Shown piece after piece: positions 1-9,700 of a DNA stretch of 21,379 nucleotides. The stretch comes from Silene noctiflora (Eukaryota > Streptophyta > Magnoliopsida > Caryophyllales > Caryophyllaceae): contig VHZZ01000954.1 of the NCBI GenBank assembly GCA_009801015.1, positions 159,528 through 180,906 of the forward strand, given 5' to 3'. Positions within the stretch are counted from its first letter, which is position 1; every line of letters begins with the position of its first letter. The notes beneath the pieces were generated by a model. The model was not told the origin of the DNA, did not search any database, and saw only the letters and a list, made by a program, of their open reading frames with translations. The translations under genes were made by a program, and so were the position numbers.

Positions 1-1071
1 CCAACTCTCTAATGCATGCCCAAAAATCCAAGAATAGGTTGATTCCTAGCCAATCCAGCTTGTATCTGTAAATAATACAAAACAAACCAAAGTAGACTAT
101 TCGGGGGACATTTGTAGTAAAATACTACAAAATAGGCATGGAAATGCGTGCTAACAAGGCCTAAAAGGTCTATATGAAATGCACGCATCAGTAACTCTCG
201 GCATGCTGCAACAACACGATTTGACAACAAAATTTCGGCTCAAAAGATTGAAAACAAAGGAAAAATTTTAGATTTCCATTACTAAGAAAGGTGAAGCCTT
301 AAGACGGATTTTTTGCTCAAAGTATTCAAACTCAATTGCAAAAGTTGATAGCATTAGCATCCTACAACCTTTTCTAACCTTAAAAGAGGAATTGGAGTAT
401 CAAAAACCAAAATTTGGGGTGAAGCCCTAGAAAATCCGAATTCAATTTCTACAAAATTTTAACTCAAAATTTTAGTTTCTAGCATCAAAAACAAGAAATA
501 AAGCAAGTTTCATAGAAGATTATCACCTATAGTATGTTTCTAAGGCATTAAATCAAGATTTTCGACTTCTAATTTGGGATTCTTCTACTCAAAGCATAGA
601 AATAAGGAAAGCAATATTACCTTGCAAATTGGATGTGAATAAACAAGAAAAGGATGAATAAAGCGGAGTTGGGAAGTAGTAGCACAAGATCCTTCCAGCT
701 CTAATAAGGAGAAATAATTTGAGAGGGTTTGAAAGAGAGTAAAAATGGAGTTGTGTCGAAATAAGGAGGAAAAAGGGGTATATAGATAGCAAAATTTAAA
801 ATCGCGATTTTTGGGTTAATTGGGGCATTCGGTCGAGTACGAACCGCACTTGGTCGAGTATCCGTCACTCGGTCGAGTGCAAGGTACTCGGTCAAGTGTC
901 GATATTGGGCAGATTCAATCTAAGTTCTGCTTTTTACGAACTCGGTCGAGTGACCTTCGAACTCGGTTGAGTAGGCATGACTCGGTCGAGTACAACCTTG
1001 TACTCGGTCGAGTTTCCCCAAAAGTCAAATAAAACATTTTGCGTTGTCGATGTCAGGGTTCCTGCAATACA
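1..1071 (-). mobile_element. Partial LTR of a Ty3-type retrotransposon (cut by window start)
   Basis: No protein-coding gene is seen. The stretch has the layout of a minus-strand LTR promoter region. A TATA-like TATATA (read on the minus strand) lies at 778-785 and an ACTCGGTCGAGT motif array at 826-1013. The sequence ends in AATACA at about 1071, resembling the TATTACA ends of the other LTRs here. No clear polypurine tract follows 1071, so the boundary is uncertain. The body (1-780) is not obviously similar to the LTR starting at 1705, so it probably belongs to a different family or subfamily. The other end lies outside the window. Confidence 0.4.
826..1013. repeat. Palindromic ACTCGGTCGAGT motif array A
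   Basis: Eight copies or near copies of a 12-bp motif with ACTCG/CGAGT arms start near 826, 847, 866, 885, 939, 960, 979 and 1001. Spacing is 19-22 bp apart from one gap of about 54 bp. All copies show the GGTC orientation on the plus strand. The spacers are not conserved. The array lies upstream, in the minus-strand sense, of the TATA-like site at 778-785, which places it in the U3 part of the LTR. Confidence 0.85.
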
Positions 1072-1689
1072 AAACGTCGTTCCGAGTCCGAGGAGCGTCC
1101 CGGATCTCATCACCAATTTGTTCTTACCCACGATAGTATCAAAAGCTAAACACCATAGGTATAAAACACACCCAACTACCTTATACTCCATCTTAACTAC
1201 CAACTCAAAACATACTATTACACGTCATAGCATTATACTCAGGACATGTACATACTCCCAAGGTTCACACAACGTCCGTATACTTCACTACCAAATACTC
1301 AAACACGTAAAACAGTTCATCAACCATATACTCGACTCTACATTAGTACCAACACACATACATCTACCAGGTCACCATACGTCATCCATACCACATACTA
1401 ATATCACTCTTATACGAGCTACACATAACCGCATACAATGAAAGTACATTCAACACATAACACATAAGCAGTTTCAAAAGAACATCCCACCTCGAGGTTA
1501 CTGGCTTCAGCATATTAGGGCCGGGATTTTGAAATGAGGGTGCCTTCTTACCCAAAATCAAACACAGGGGGCTCGCAACACACAAACACCAGATTCATTT
1601 TAATGGGCTCACAACACACAAACACCAGATTCATTTTAATTGACTCCCTATGTTCATTAGGTTCATTAGTTGCAGGCTCCAAAATTGTC
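1072..1689 (-). mobile_element. Non-coding internal region of an LTR element, upstream of its PBS
   Basis: This stretch lies between the putative LTR end at 1071 and the primer-binding site. It is strongly depleted of G on the plus strand and contains only short open frames in both directions. No gag or pol motif is visible. On the minus strand it would be the leader downstream of the primer-binding site. Being non-coding and short, it would fit a non-autonomous element, or a junction between two different elements. Confidence 0.45.
1571..1640. repeat. 36-bp tandem duplication
   Basis: Two nearly identical units (1571-1606 and 1607-1640) differ by a G/A change in GCTCGCAAC versus GCTCACAAC. 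They lie about 50 bp from the primer-binding site, in the leader of the minus-strand element. Tandem repeats in this leader are common in plant Ty3 elements. Confidence 0.9.
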
Positions 1690-1701
1690 GCTCTGATACC
1701 A
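1690..1701 (-). promoter_or_regulatory. Retrotransposon primer-binding site (initiator tRNA-Met type)
   Basis: The plus strand reads GCTCTGATACCA, so the minus strand reads TGGTATCAGAGC, the classic plant tRNA-iMet primer-binding site. It lies three bases (TTT) from the LTR end TGTAACACCCC at 1705. This fixes the element's orientation (minus) and marks the LTR at 1705 as its 5' LTR. Confidence 0.9.
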
Positions 1702-2802
1702 TTTTGTAACACCCCTACTTACCAAGGAGCCTTAACTAGGACTTCCCTGATAACCAAGGGCGCTACCATCTCGGTTGCCCGAAGTAAGTGTATCAACTCG
1801 ACCATCCAAGAATAGTTAATGATTACATTACAAGATTACAATGAAAATTGAATGACAACTCAACTATACATACTAAATGATAAAAACAACTAATGACTCT
1901 ACTACCAACTACAGGCGTCACTACGTCAGACGATCTCCCAACCCGCAACATACACCAAGCAGCAAGCATCCATATATCCAACTAAACCTGTAAGTCACCC
2001 TGCTCACCATCCCCGAATGTATCATCACAGATTTGAAAACATAAACGGAGTCAGTCAACTGTATAACAACACAAGATAGCATTAAAGCATAAACAGCCAC
2101 TGAACTGTGACCATCATCTCCAACCTCCATAGTGATCAGTAACCGACTAAACACCGAGGCATATAACCCTGCCAGACTACCCATCCCAACAGGTAGTCCA
2201 CACCGCCAGTGGGGACTACAGCCTTAACACAAAAATCCCCGCTCATCGCAACAAGAGAACCCAAGTCCATTAATGTGCACATCCCCCTTGCATCAAGAAA
2301 CACAAGAGGCGAACAATGGGGCTGAGACCATCTCTCAAAATGGCTCACAAAACAACACACCATCACCATCATAATACAATCAAATAATAACCATAAAGAC
2401 CGTCACATTATAATCATACTGATATACAACCAACTGAATAGGGAAACCCTGGCTGAACAGCAATCCAAGAAGCACCAATCATCAACGCATACATGTTCAC
2501 GGGACACAACTATCGACACCTACAACGATGATACGACCAGATTACACGCAACCATAACTCTAACCCAAAACCTACAGATGGTGACGATGACTTACCTTAT
2601 ATGACGAACGGATAACTAGGCTAGGACCGACGCGCACACCCACTCCCATGGTGGTCTCCTAGGTAGAGGCTTAAACAAGATAGGGAATAAGGGGGTAGAG
2701 GGAGAAGTGTTCTGATTTTAGGTTTTGAGAAGGAAGTGAAATGAAATGAAATGATTTCGGATTATGACTTCATCGTAACATTATATTACGCTGTTACTCA
2801 CG

Positions 2803-2892
2803 CACTTGGTCGAGTACCAACATACTCGACCGAGTCAGCCGCACTCGGTCGAGTGCCCCACACTCGACCGAGTGTCCCAAACTAGGTTGAGT
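2803..2892. repeat. Palindromic ACTCGGTCGAGT motif array B
   Basis: Five motif copies start at about 2803, 2823, 2842, 2861 and 2880, a spacing of 19-20 bp. Two copies (2823 and 2861) carry the reverse centre GACC and so alternate in orientation with GGTC copies. The last, ACTAGGTTGAGT, is decayed. Confidence 0.85.
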
Positions 2893-2930
2893 TCCTACGT
2901 CTTCATCAACGAGTCTAACATGGTCAAAGT

Positions 2931-2985
2931 TACTTATGGTCAGTCAACGAGTCCCCCAAAGGTACTTATGGTCAGTCAACGAGTC
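2931..2985. repeat. Tandem duplication, 32-bp period
   Basis: A 23-bp block beginning TACTTATGGTCAGTCAACGA occurs at 2931-2953 and again at 2963-2985. A related AACGAGTCTAACATGG segment precedes it. It lies just beyond motif array B, near the lost LTR terminus. Confidence 0.85.
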
Positions 2986-3146
2986 TAGCATATCAACCAT
3001 ATTTAATTTTATTGAGCCGGAACAACAACTTAATTTGACATAGACATCAGAAAGGCTTTCCTTGGAACTCTCGAGGCTAGGTTTGTTGTTTGTTACATGA
3101 CACAAGTTAGAGAAGTGGAGAGCAGTCAAGGACCTCACGTCTACAT

Positions 3147-3844
3147 TATAGTTGTTCACGAGTCGTCCTGTCCAATTCACTTATTTCGTGGGCTTGGACA
3201 AGTATTTTTTACCTGAAAAATTAAAAGGGCGGGCCAAGCCCGGCCCGCCAAGTGTAATGGGCGGGTATGGACAATAAGAAAAGTCCACGAGCCGGCCCAT
3301 TAGGCCCGTTTAATATTTAAATCTTTTACTTTTACTCTTAAAAAAAACATTTTTTTAAAGAAAATTGTATCAATTTTATAAAGATATGGAACGCTAAAAT
3401 AATAATATGTAAAATATAACACGTAAACTAAAAAGGTTAAAATATGACAAAAATATTTATATATTTTAATTAATAATACGTCTAAATTAAATAAATGTTT
3501 AAACAATAATATTTACGTCCAATCTCTGGCTCTAACCTTATACGTATTCCTTCACTATACATAAATTTATATACCTCATTTCAAATTTCAGATCAAGTTA
3601 TGCGATATAAAAAAGTAGCTTGAATATAAGTCATTCTATACCGAATACGTAATTAACAGTTGAAGTATCGTGTTATGGCCCATTAGCCCATGGGCCGCCC
3701 GACTTTTGACTAATGGGCGGGCAAGGGCAAGGATAATCGGCCCATAATTATGGCCCGACCCGACCACTAAGGTCTTAAAGGGCAACCTTTTTTTTTTCAC
3801 GGTCCGGCCTATGTCCGGTTCAAACCCGCATTTGAACAGCTCTA
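3147..3844. mobile_element. Non-autonomous hAT-like DNA transposon
   Basis: The termini are imperfect inverted repeats. The left reads TATAGTTGTTCACGAG and the right, on the other strand, TAGAGCTGTTCAAATG, matching at about 11-12 of 16 positions. GTCTACAT at 3139-3146 and GTCTAACAT at 3845-3853 flank it and fit an 8-bp target duplication with one insertion. GC-rich subterminal blocks of GGGC/GCCC type (3227-3310 and 3676-3830) surround an AT-rich core with no transposase frame. hAT elements typically make 8-bp duplications. The assignment depends on termini that have diverged. Confidence 0.5.
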
Positions 3845-3853
3845 GTCTAACAT

Positions 3854-4211
3854 AAATCAAGCAACTCAAACATCTCATCTTAGCCTAATGACTCATCATT
3901 AGTTTCGTGCAATTTACATTATGTATCGTGTAATATTTACCCAAAACTATAATAATAGTACTGTAGGTAGTAGTTGTAATAACAGTTTTTCTAATAACAA
4001 CAATAATAATTAACAAACGCAACAGCTTTAACCTGAGCAGTTGTATGAAAAAAAGTGACCACAAAAATACAAGAGAATCAAGCTAAACATATCTCGATAA
4101 CAGAACTTGTGATCTTCAACAATCCAAATATCTAAATCAAATGACCATAAAAACAAATCTAACACGTGCATCATGATTTCACAACTGATTTATTTTGCTA
4201 CAAACCGAATA
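3854..4211. other. Intergenic / 3' flank of glycine-rich protein gene
   Basis: AT-rich sequence without a gene. Its right part is the expected 3' UTR of the minus-strand gene ending at 4212. An AATAAA on the minus strand at 4189-4194 lies about 20 nt after the stop codon and could be its polyadenylation signal. Nothing else is recognisable. Confidence 0.5.
4189..4194 (-). terminator. Possible polyadenylation signal AATAAA
   Basis: The plus strand reads TTTATT, which is AATAAA on the gene strand, shortly downstream of the stop codon at 4214-4212. Plant signals are loose and the hexamer is common in AT-rich DNA, so this is only suggestive. Confidence 0.35.
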
Positions 4212-5180
4212 TTAAAGGGATAATGCATAAGCCAACAGGGACAATATCAATATGACTACCAAATTAAATGGTCTCTGTCTCATGGAACCCCCATTTTTAT
4301 TCTTGGTCGGGGTATGATGATTCGCACCACCAGCGGTGCCGCCACCAAAACCACCAGCAGCGCCACCCCGTCCATGTCCTCCTCCTCCTCCTCCTGATTT
4401 CTTCAAGTTGTTCAGGATTTTGCTGTTTGCTTCAACTTTATCTAGGTTTTGAAATGTTATGTTTTGTTGTTCATTGTGTGCATTTTTGCTTGACGTGGTT
4501 CCATTTTCGCCTAAATCAGAGAGATGTCTTAACAATACAGCAGTATATTTGTCCATCTCAATTACAATAACAAAGACGGTTATCATCCCAAATAACAAGA
4601 AATTGTAGAGATGATGAATGTTGCTCCATTTAGCCGCTACAGTAGTTAGTTAGTTTTAAATAGAATTATTTAACCAATAACCCCACATTTTATTTACAAT
4701 TTCACACTAATATGGGACTGCTTTCTTGATTATCATTTGTTTACTTTTACTTTTACTTTTGACATAAAGACCAATAATAGAATAGTTGATTAGTTTAATG
4801 ATTGACAAGTGAATTAACGTATACGTGGTTGTCTAGTTGATCAATTTATACATGAAAACACTGTCGAGAGAGAAAAGCAAACAATGGTTAGGTAAATAAA
4901 TAACCGGGATGAAATGAATTGGTTGCTATTTTGGTAATGTTGGGTTATAAAGGAGGCAATTGGGTATAATAAAGGTGGTTTTACAATATCTTAGAGAGTA
5001 AAGCGGATTTTAAACACTTAGCACACATTTGTATTATGGCAACATGTAAAGTAGGGAGTAATAATTAAGGTTACCTTTATATTGTAGGTGGTCATTGCCA
5101 TAAGCAGCAGCTCCAGAGGAAGAAAGTGTTGCCAAAAAGAGAGGAATTAGGAATAACAATGAAGTAAGCTTGAGGTTCAT
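4212..5180 (-). CDS. Small secreted glycine-rich protein, two exons
   Basis: I do not recognise a named family. The model is exon 1 5180-5075, intron 5074-4637 (438 bp, GT-AG, phase 1) and exon 2 4636-4212, giving 176 residues. Residues 1 to about 26 form a signal peptide (MNLKLTSLLFLIPLFLATLS, then small residues SSGAAA). Residues 45-61 are hydrophobic (LLFGMITVFVIVI). Two potential N-glycosylation sites follow: NGT near 80 and NIT near 94. A Gly-rich stretch spans about 117-139 (six consecutive Gly, then GHGRGG and GGFGGGTAGG). A basic, polar segment leads to a hydrophobic C-terminus at 159-176, compatible with a GPI-attachment signal or tail anchor. The acceptor at 4638-4637 is the one that keeps phase with the long exon 2 frame. 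A TATA box lies 45 bp upstream of the ATG. A secretory-pathway protein at the cell surface or wall is inferred. The function is unknown. Confidence 0.7.
4637..5074 (-). other. Intron of glycine-rich protein gene
   Basis: The donor is AAAG|GTAACC at 5075/5074 and the acceptor ACTGTAG|CGGC at 4637/4636. The intron is AT-rich. The acceptor lacks a strong pyrimidine tract. The more U-rich GAG at the ATGGAC codon (about 4561) would break the reading frame, so it was not chosen. Confidence 0.65.
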
Positions 5181-5224
5181 ATTTGATCTCTAAATTAACG
5201 CAAAAAGTTGAGAGAATGGGCTTC

Positions 5225-5232
5225 TATATATA
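5225..5232 (-). promoter_or_regulatory. TATA box of glycine-rich protein gene
   Basis: CTATATATAG is palindromic here and lies 45 bp upstream of the ATG at 5180. That would place transcription start about 15-20 nt before the start codon, giving a very short leader. Position and sequence are both good for a plant TATA box. Confidence 0.7.
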
Positions 5233-5240
5233 GTGGATGG

Positions 5241-5834
5241 CCTCTTAAGCTTTGTTGGTTAGTAGATAGAGAGAGATAACAGACTTATGAATTTATGATG
5301 TAAGGGAAAAGAATTATACGAGATGGATGCAATTGAGCTGGCTGTTTTCATTTTTATAATGGGAATGGGAATTGGAAAAGAACAAAATACTCTTTATGTT
5401 GTCCCCTCTTCTTCTTACTTTCGTGGTTTATCACAGTTAAATGTCCTATTTCTAATTTTTAATAACAAGAAAAAGGTGACTATGCTATACTGCTCTACTG
5501 CTCTACAATCTACATCACAAAACAAATGTCTCTATTTTCCTCCAGCTAAGGCTACCCTTTATCATTTTTTCCTTTTAAACTAAATCGGACGGTTAAACGG
5601 GTGGATTACGAGGTGGGTTGTTGAGTAAAATTCATTATTTAGTTGGGTAAATAAAACTGGATCCATCAACAATTTTTTTTCCAGTTTTTAGAAATTAAAT
5701 CAATTATTTGTTCAAAATGATTTCTACGATCATTTAATTACCCTGACTTTCTCAGAAGGAAAAAAATGTTGAATTTTGAAACACATATTTTATCTAATAA
5801 ATATATGAATTGCGCAAATTTACGCAATTTATTT
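5241..5834. other. Intergenic, upstream of glycine-rich protein gene
   Basis: AT-rich sequence with only random-looking short frames (for example 5323-5583 on the plus strand, a composition artefact). The right end of the glycine-rich gene promoter is presumably here. No repeat or RNA gene was recognised. Confidence 0.5.
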
Positions 5835-6140
5835 ATGAATGCTCCGGCGAAACCGGGCGCAAAACTTAGTATTGAAGACAAGGAAGAGAATCTACATTTA
5901 TACGTTGCACCCTGACAAGTGGGGGGAAAAAGCAGAAGCAGAAGCAGGTGGCCAAGGTGCCTCTCACAGCATTGAGTTTTACAACAGCCTTTATTATGTT
6001 TTAGCAAATGCATGTCCAGACCCGGAGATAGTTACTTGTAAGTGCTCGTACTCAAAGTTTCACATGTTATAAGCCAGTCTTTGCTCTTGAGTCTTGCAGA
6101 TGGACCCAAAGTTGGAGAATTTTGGCATACAAAGCCCCAC
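5835..6140 (+). pseudogene. Possible decayed exon pair of an unrecognised gene
   Basis: Two overlapping plus-strand frames look protein-like and would join only through a frameshift. From ATG 5835 the frame reads MNAPAKPGAKLS and so on, with charged IEDKEEN, then stops at the TGA near 5912. The next frame carries DKWGEKAEAEAGG, SIEFYNSLYYVL and ANACPDPEIV. A consensus donor GTAAGT follows GTTACTT at about 6037. A pyrimidine-flanked TTGCAG acceptor occurs about 60 nt later, after which GPKVGEFWHTKP reads in phase before a stop. The 60-nt gap is short for a plant intron. I do not recognise the family. It could be a retroduplicated or truncated gene piece, or chance. Confidence 0.25.
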
Positions 6141-6232
6141 ATCCAAGGAAGAATATTATCTTAGCATTATCGATTGGTATATAGTTAAGTTCCGCCGATG
6201 TGGGACTTTCTCTGCCAAACGTCTCCAACATT
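6111..6232. repeat. Imperfect 120-bp palindrome with CCCACATC arms
   Basis: A left arm of about 40 nt starts with GTTGGAGAATTTTGGC and contains AAAGCCCCACATCC. It is matched on the opposite strand by GTTGGAGACGTTTGGC and AAAGTCCCACATCGG. The loop of about 45 nt includes TATATAG. It could fold as a hairpin or be a short MITE. The (A/G)TCCCACATCG core resembles the plant snRNA upstream sequence element, but spacing to the TATA-like box is wrong for a standard snRNA promoter. Confidence 0.6.
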
Positions 6233-6703
6233 ATTTATAGGTAATTGTAGATTCTCGTGTTGTCACAAAAGTACTTCTAGTAACACGTATCAACCCACGC
6301 CGTGAGTAATACCCCTCAACAACAATCTACGCCAATTGGGCACAAGATGCAAGAGGAATAGAGGAATTCCAGTCAACAATTTGCCAGAATTTACATAACA
6401 AGAGAAAAACTCAAGAATGTGAATATGTAATAGCCTAGAAATTACGTATGATATTGACTAGACATGAAATAAGAGTATGAGACTTGATGCTATGCCTGTA
6501 TCCAACCTATGCCACTAGAAAATCGCAAAGAGAAACAAAATTGTTCACCACAATAATAAAAGGCTAAAGATAGGATGTGGTGTCAACCATGATAGCCAAC
6601 AACTACAAAAGCTCAAATTTCGGTATGGCGATGAATCGCATACCATTATCTCCTTTAGCAGTAATTTTAAGTAAACAGACTCCCCTGCTACACTAGCCAA
6701 TAC

Positions 6704-9700
6704 TTAATAGCCCTTGTTGCCACGTATTCGAGCTCGCATATCAACCTGAGAACATTGAATATTGAAACTATGATCTTCCACTTCTAAGATGGAAACAAAA
6801 TTACTGTACAGTCAAAAGAGGGCATTTCGAAAAACATAATAATTCAGACAACTCAACATAGTCCATTTTGCTGGAATTGACATCAAACGTTACACAAATG
6901 CGTCACGAGGATCAAACTTTATAAGTGTGTCACGAGGACGGTGGTGAACATGCTACCTTTCTACTATCATTTAGGCATATGAAAGGAAAAAATATATAAA
7001 GACAACTATATATAATATATACAAACAACCAAATTCAGAACTAGGATTACAGTGCTCAGGAAACCTGCTAAATTAACTGGCACACTAACTACAATTACCA
7101 AGTATGATTCTATAAAAATTCAGACGCCTCACTGAAAAGAAATTGAAACAGCTTAAGGGGAGCAAGTATTCTAAACTTTAAAGCCCCTGAAGTTCGCGTG
7201 TATGATCCACTCACACACAAACAATGACAGTGACTGTAATTTAAGACTAGCACCACAAATGACCTTCTTTATATCTGCCAGATCTTCCACCATAACAGTT
7301 CAGCCTTCTCCTTCAAAAAAAGATTTAAAAAACCAAAATAAAAATAAAATTACCACAATTCCTCAAAGGTTGCCACCTACGGAAAGGTAACGCAAATGCC
7401 CAATTCCTTGCCCCTCTGTTTTGTAAAATACGATGTGTTTTTGGACAACCCAGGGTAATGGGAATGTACAAAACCTTACTACTCCCCTAGCGATTCCAAC
7501 ATCCTCACCAACACAACTGTTAAACAGTAAGACTTCCATCTTCCCCAAAGCTGACTGATGAAACCTACGCTTTTACACTAACCATATGAGCGAACTCCAT
7601 CTGGCCCTTATATACACAAAATGATCTTGCTTACGAACCCAAAGTCCTATCTTTGATCACTATATTTATGATTATATGAGACCATCAAAGGATATTGGTG
7701 GGAAAATGCCAAATGGACTGGAATAGAAATGATGTTCCAACAGAGGATAAACCAGTTGACATTATTGTGCTTGCAAAGTTGATGTAATGACAAAACCAAG
7801 CAAAGTTAATGTCATGACAATACCCAAACTCATTCCTTTTCCTTTGCATTCTGATTATCGTTTCTATTCTTATCTTCCTCTCATTCTTTTTTTTCCTTTA
7901 CATCGCCTTTTCTTTTAAGGTTCACACTCTTCGTTGTGGATATAATATGGTGATTCAAGTCATCCCAAATTGGTTAAGAGTCAAGACTAAGCCACTGCTT
8001 ATTGTTGTTACAAATTTGCAGTAAATAAGTATGAGACATTAAACAACCTCAAAGCTAGCTTCTCAAGATATTCAGCAAAAAGAGTTCATTTATAATTATA
8101 GTATCGTTCTAAAGGCAGAGTGGCTACATATTCTGCACCTCAGCCATGATCTCACCCATATGAACCATGAGGTGATTACCGACATAAAATAGTACTCGTA
8201 TGATACTAAGAAAGTCAGACATGCCACGAGGATGACCAAGATTATTACACAACTATTGACTCTTGAAATGTTTTTTTGGAAGAATGTCAGCAATGATCGC
8301 ACTAGAGTCTACTTCATCAAATAAATTCAGTCAAGACTGGAGTTAAATTATGGAGGCGGCGCTGGAATGTTATTTTATCCGATCAACAACAGAGGCTTAA
8401 TCCCAGAAAAGATTTGGGGTCAACAGACACAAATCATAGAAAGCGTCGATGACAAGGGAAAATAACCGGTATACAAGGATAAGGAAGTCATAAAATGCCG
8501 AACACTTTAAAAAGTTGAAGATGAAAAAGTAATATAAATAAATAGTTAAAATTGGAATAAAATGAACACAAACAGTTGGAGAAATAAGCAAAATAATCTT
8601 CTACAGATTTAAAAAAACAATTAGAACTAAAAAATAAATTAAATAACAACACTAATAAAAGGGTGAAAAAAAAATAATCAAACTCCATCTATAACATATT
8701 TTTCTTCTAGGGTGTCCTCTTTAATGTCGTATTTTTCAATGGAGTTCAATCCCCAGAAAGCTCATATCATTGTCCAACAAAATACACGAAGAGGAATAAA
8801 ATGAAGATAAAAGATTACAGTTTTCTTTTTCTTGAGATGTAATCTCCTTCACACAATAAGTAATATGACTATACACTATGTTCTTAGCCCTCCGGCCTCG
8901 GGTGAACAAACTCAAGCTAGGCAACTTGACAATTGGACAGTAGGACAGCACACCAATAATTATGGATGAACAAAAAAAAAACAAGGAATTCTAAACTCAT
9001 ACAATGTAACAGAGAAGGAAAATACACCTGCCCTCTCTTGCAATTGAAGTAGGTTTCTCGTAGACCCACACACACACTTGGTATACAAGGGCTCTTCTCC
9101 CCTGCACATTCCCTGATTGGCCTCTTTTGTACCTAAATACAACCATAGAATTTAATCTGTTCCATAATAGTAAATCTTGACCGAATTATTAAGATTGTAC
9201 AAGTTACAGACATCGCATTTTGGTGATACTGGAGTCTTTTGCGGTGCAGCGGCCACAACCACGACCAATACTGAGATCAAGGTTCAAACAAAGATCTAAT
9301 ACCATGCATACAACATCAACTAGCAATCCGCTATCGAAACTAGCACATAGTAAAACAGCGTCTTGTTGACCGCACAAAAGCAAATGTGGTGTTTGGATTT
9401 GAATGGACGGAGTACTTAATTTCGTGTAAAATCAAAACAAACATAAAATAGAGTGTAATCATTGAGAATTAGTTAAGTTGCTAACATAAAGGGTTTGGCG
9501 ACAATACAAACAAAACAAGGAAACAAGCAGATTAACAAAAAACGTATCAGCCAGAGATCAGCATACCGAGAGTAAGAGAGCTAATGTTCATCAATAATAA
9601 ATACTCCCTCCTTTTCTTCAATAATAAATACTCCCTCCTTTTCTTGAATAAGTCCCACTTCCCTCATTTGGAATTTTTTTCAATTAGCCCCATTTTCTGT

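Larger units (their letters stand above)
1705..2990 (-). mobile_element. 5' LTR of a Ty3-type retrotransposon, far end degraded
   Basis: The LTR begins on the plus strand with TGTAACACCCC next to the primer-binding site, followed by the ACCATCTCGGT block also present in the LTRs at 13517 and 15884. A block near 2270-2370 (CATTAATGTGCACATCCC and following, with a GAGACC-TCTC segment) aligns with 14112-14220 of the LTR at 13517, so the two are related. Motif array B (2803-2892) sits where U3 is expected. No TATTACA terminus is found before the hAT-like element, so the 3' boundary given is approximate. There is no coding potential. Confidence 0.7.

Noticed and set aside
826..1013. CRISPR-like array
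   Set aside because: The repeats are 12-bp palindromes with 7-9-bp spacers in a plant retrotransposon LTR, with no leader or cas genes.
977..1441. 154-residue plus-strand open frame
   Set aside because: Starts inside the palindromic motif array and runs antisense through a non-coding retroelement leader; no recognisable protein.
4268..4570. 100-residue plus-strand open frame
   Set aside because: Antisense shadow of exon 2 of the glycine-rich protein gene; the His- and Cys-rich composition comes from the complement of Gly codons.
4540..4600. Alternative acceptor at the GAG before ATGGAC (about 4561) for the glycine-rich gene
   Set aside because: It has a better pyrimidine context but joins exon 1 (phase 1) out of frame and gives an early stop.
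6111..6232. snRNA gene promoter (USE plus TATA)
   Set aside because: The TCCCACATCG-like core is present, but its distance to the TATA-like box is about 12 bp instead of the roughly 24-34 bp of plant snRNA promoters, and no snRNA-like sequence follows.
8397..8688. Two overlapping Phe/Leu-rich minus-strand frames
   Set aside because: T-rich intron sequence of COA5 read as hydrophobic codons; no signal or domain and no splice context.
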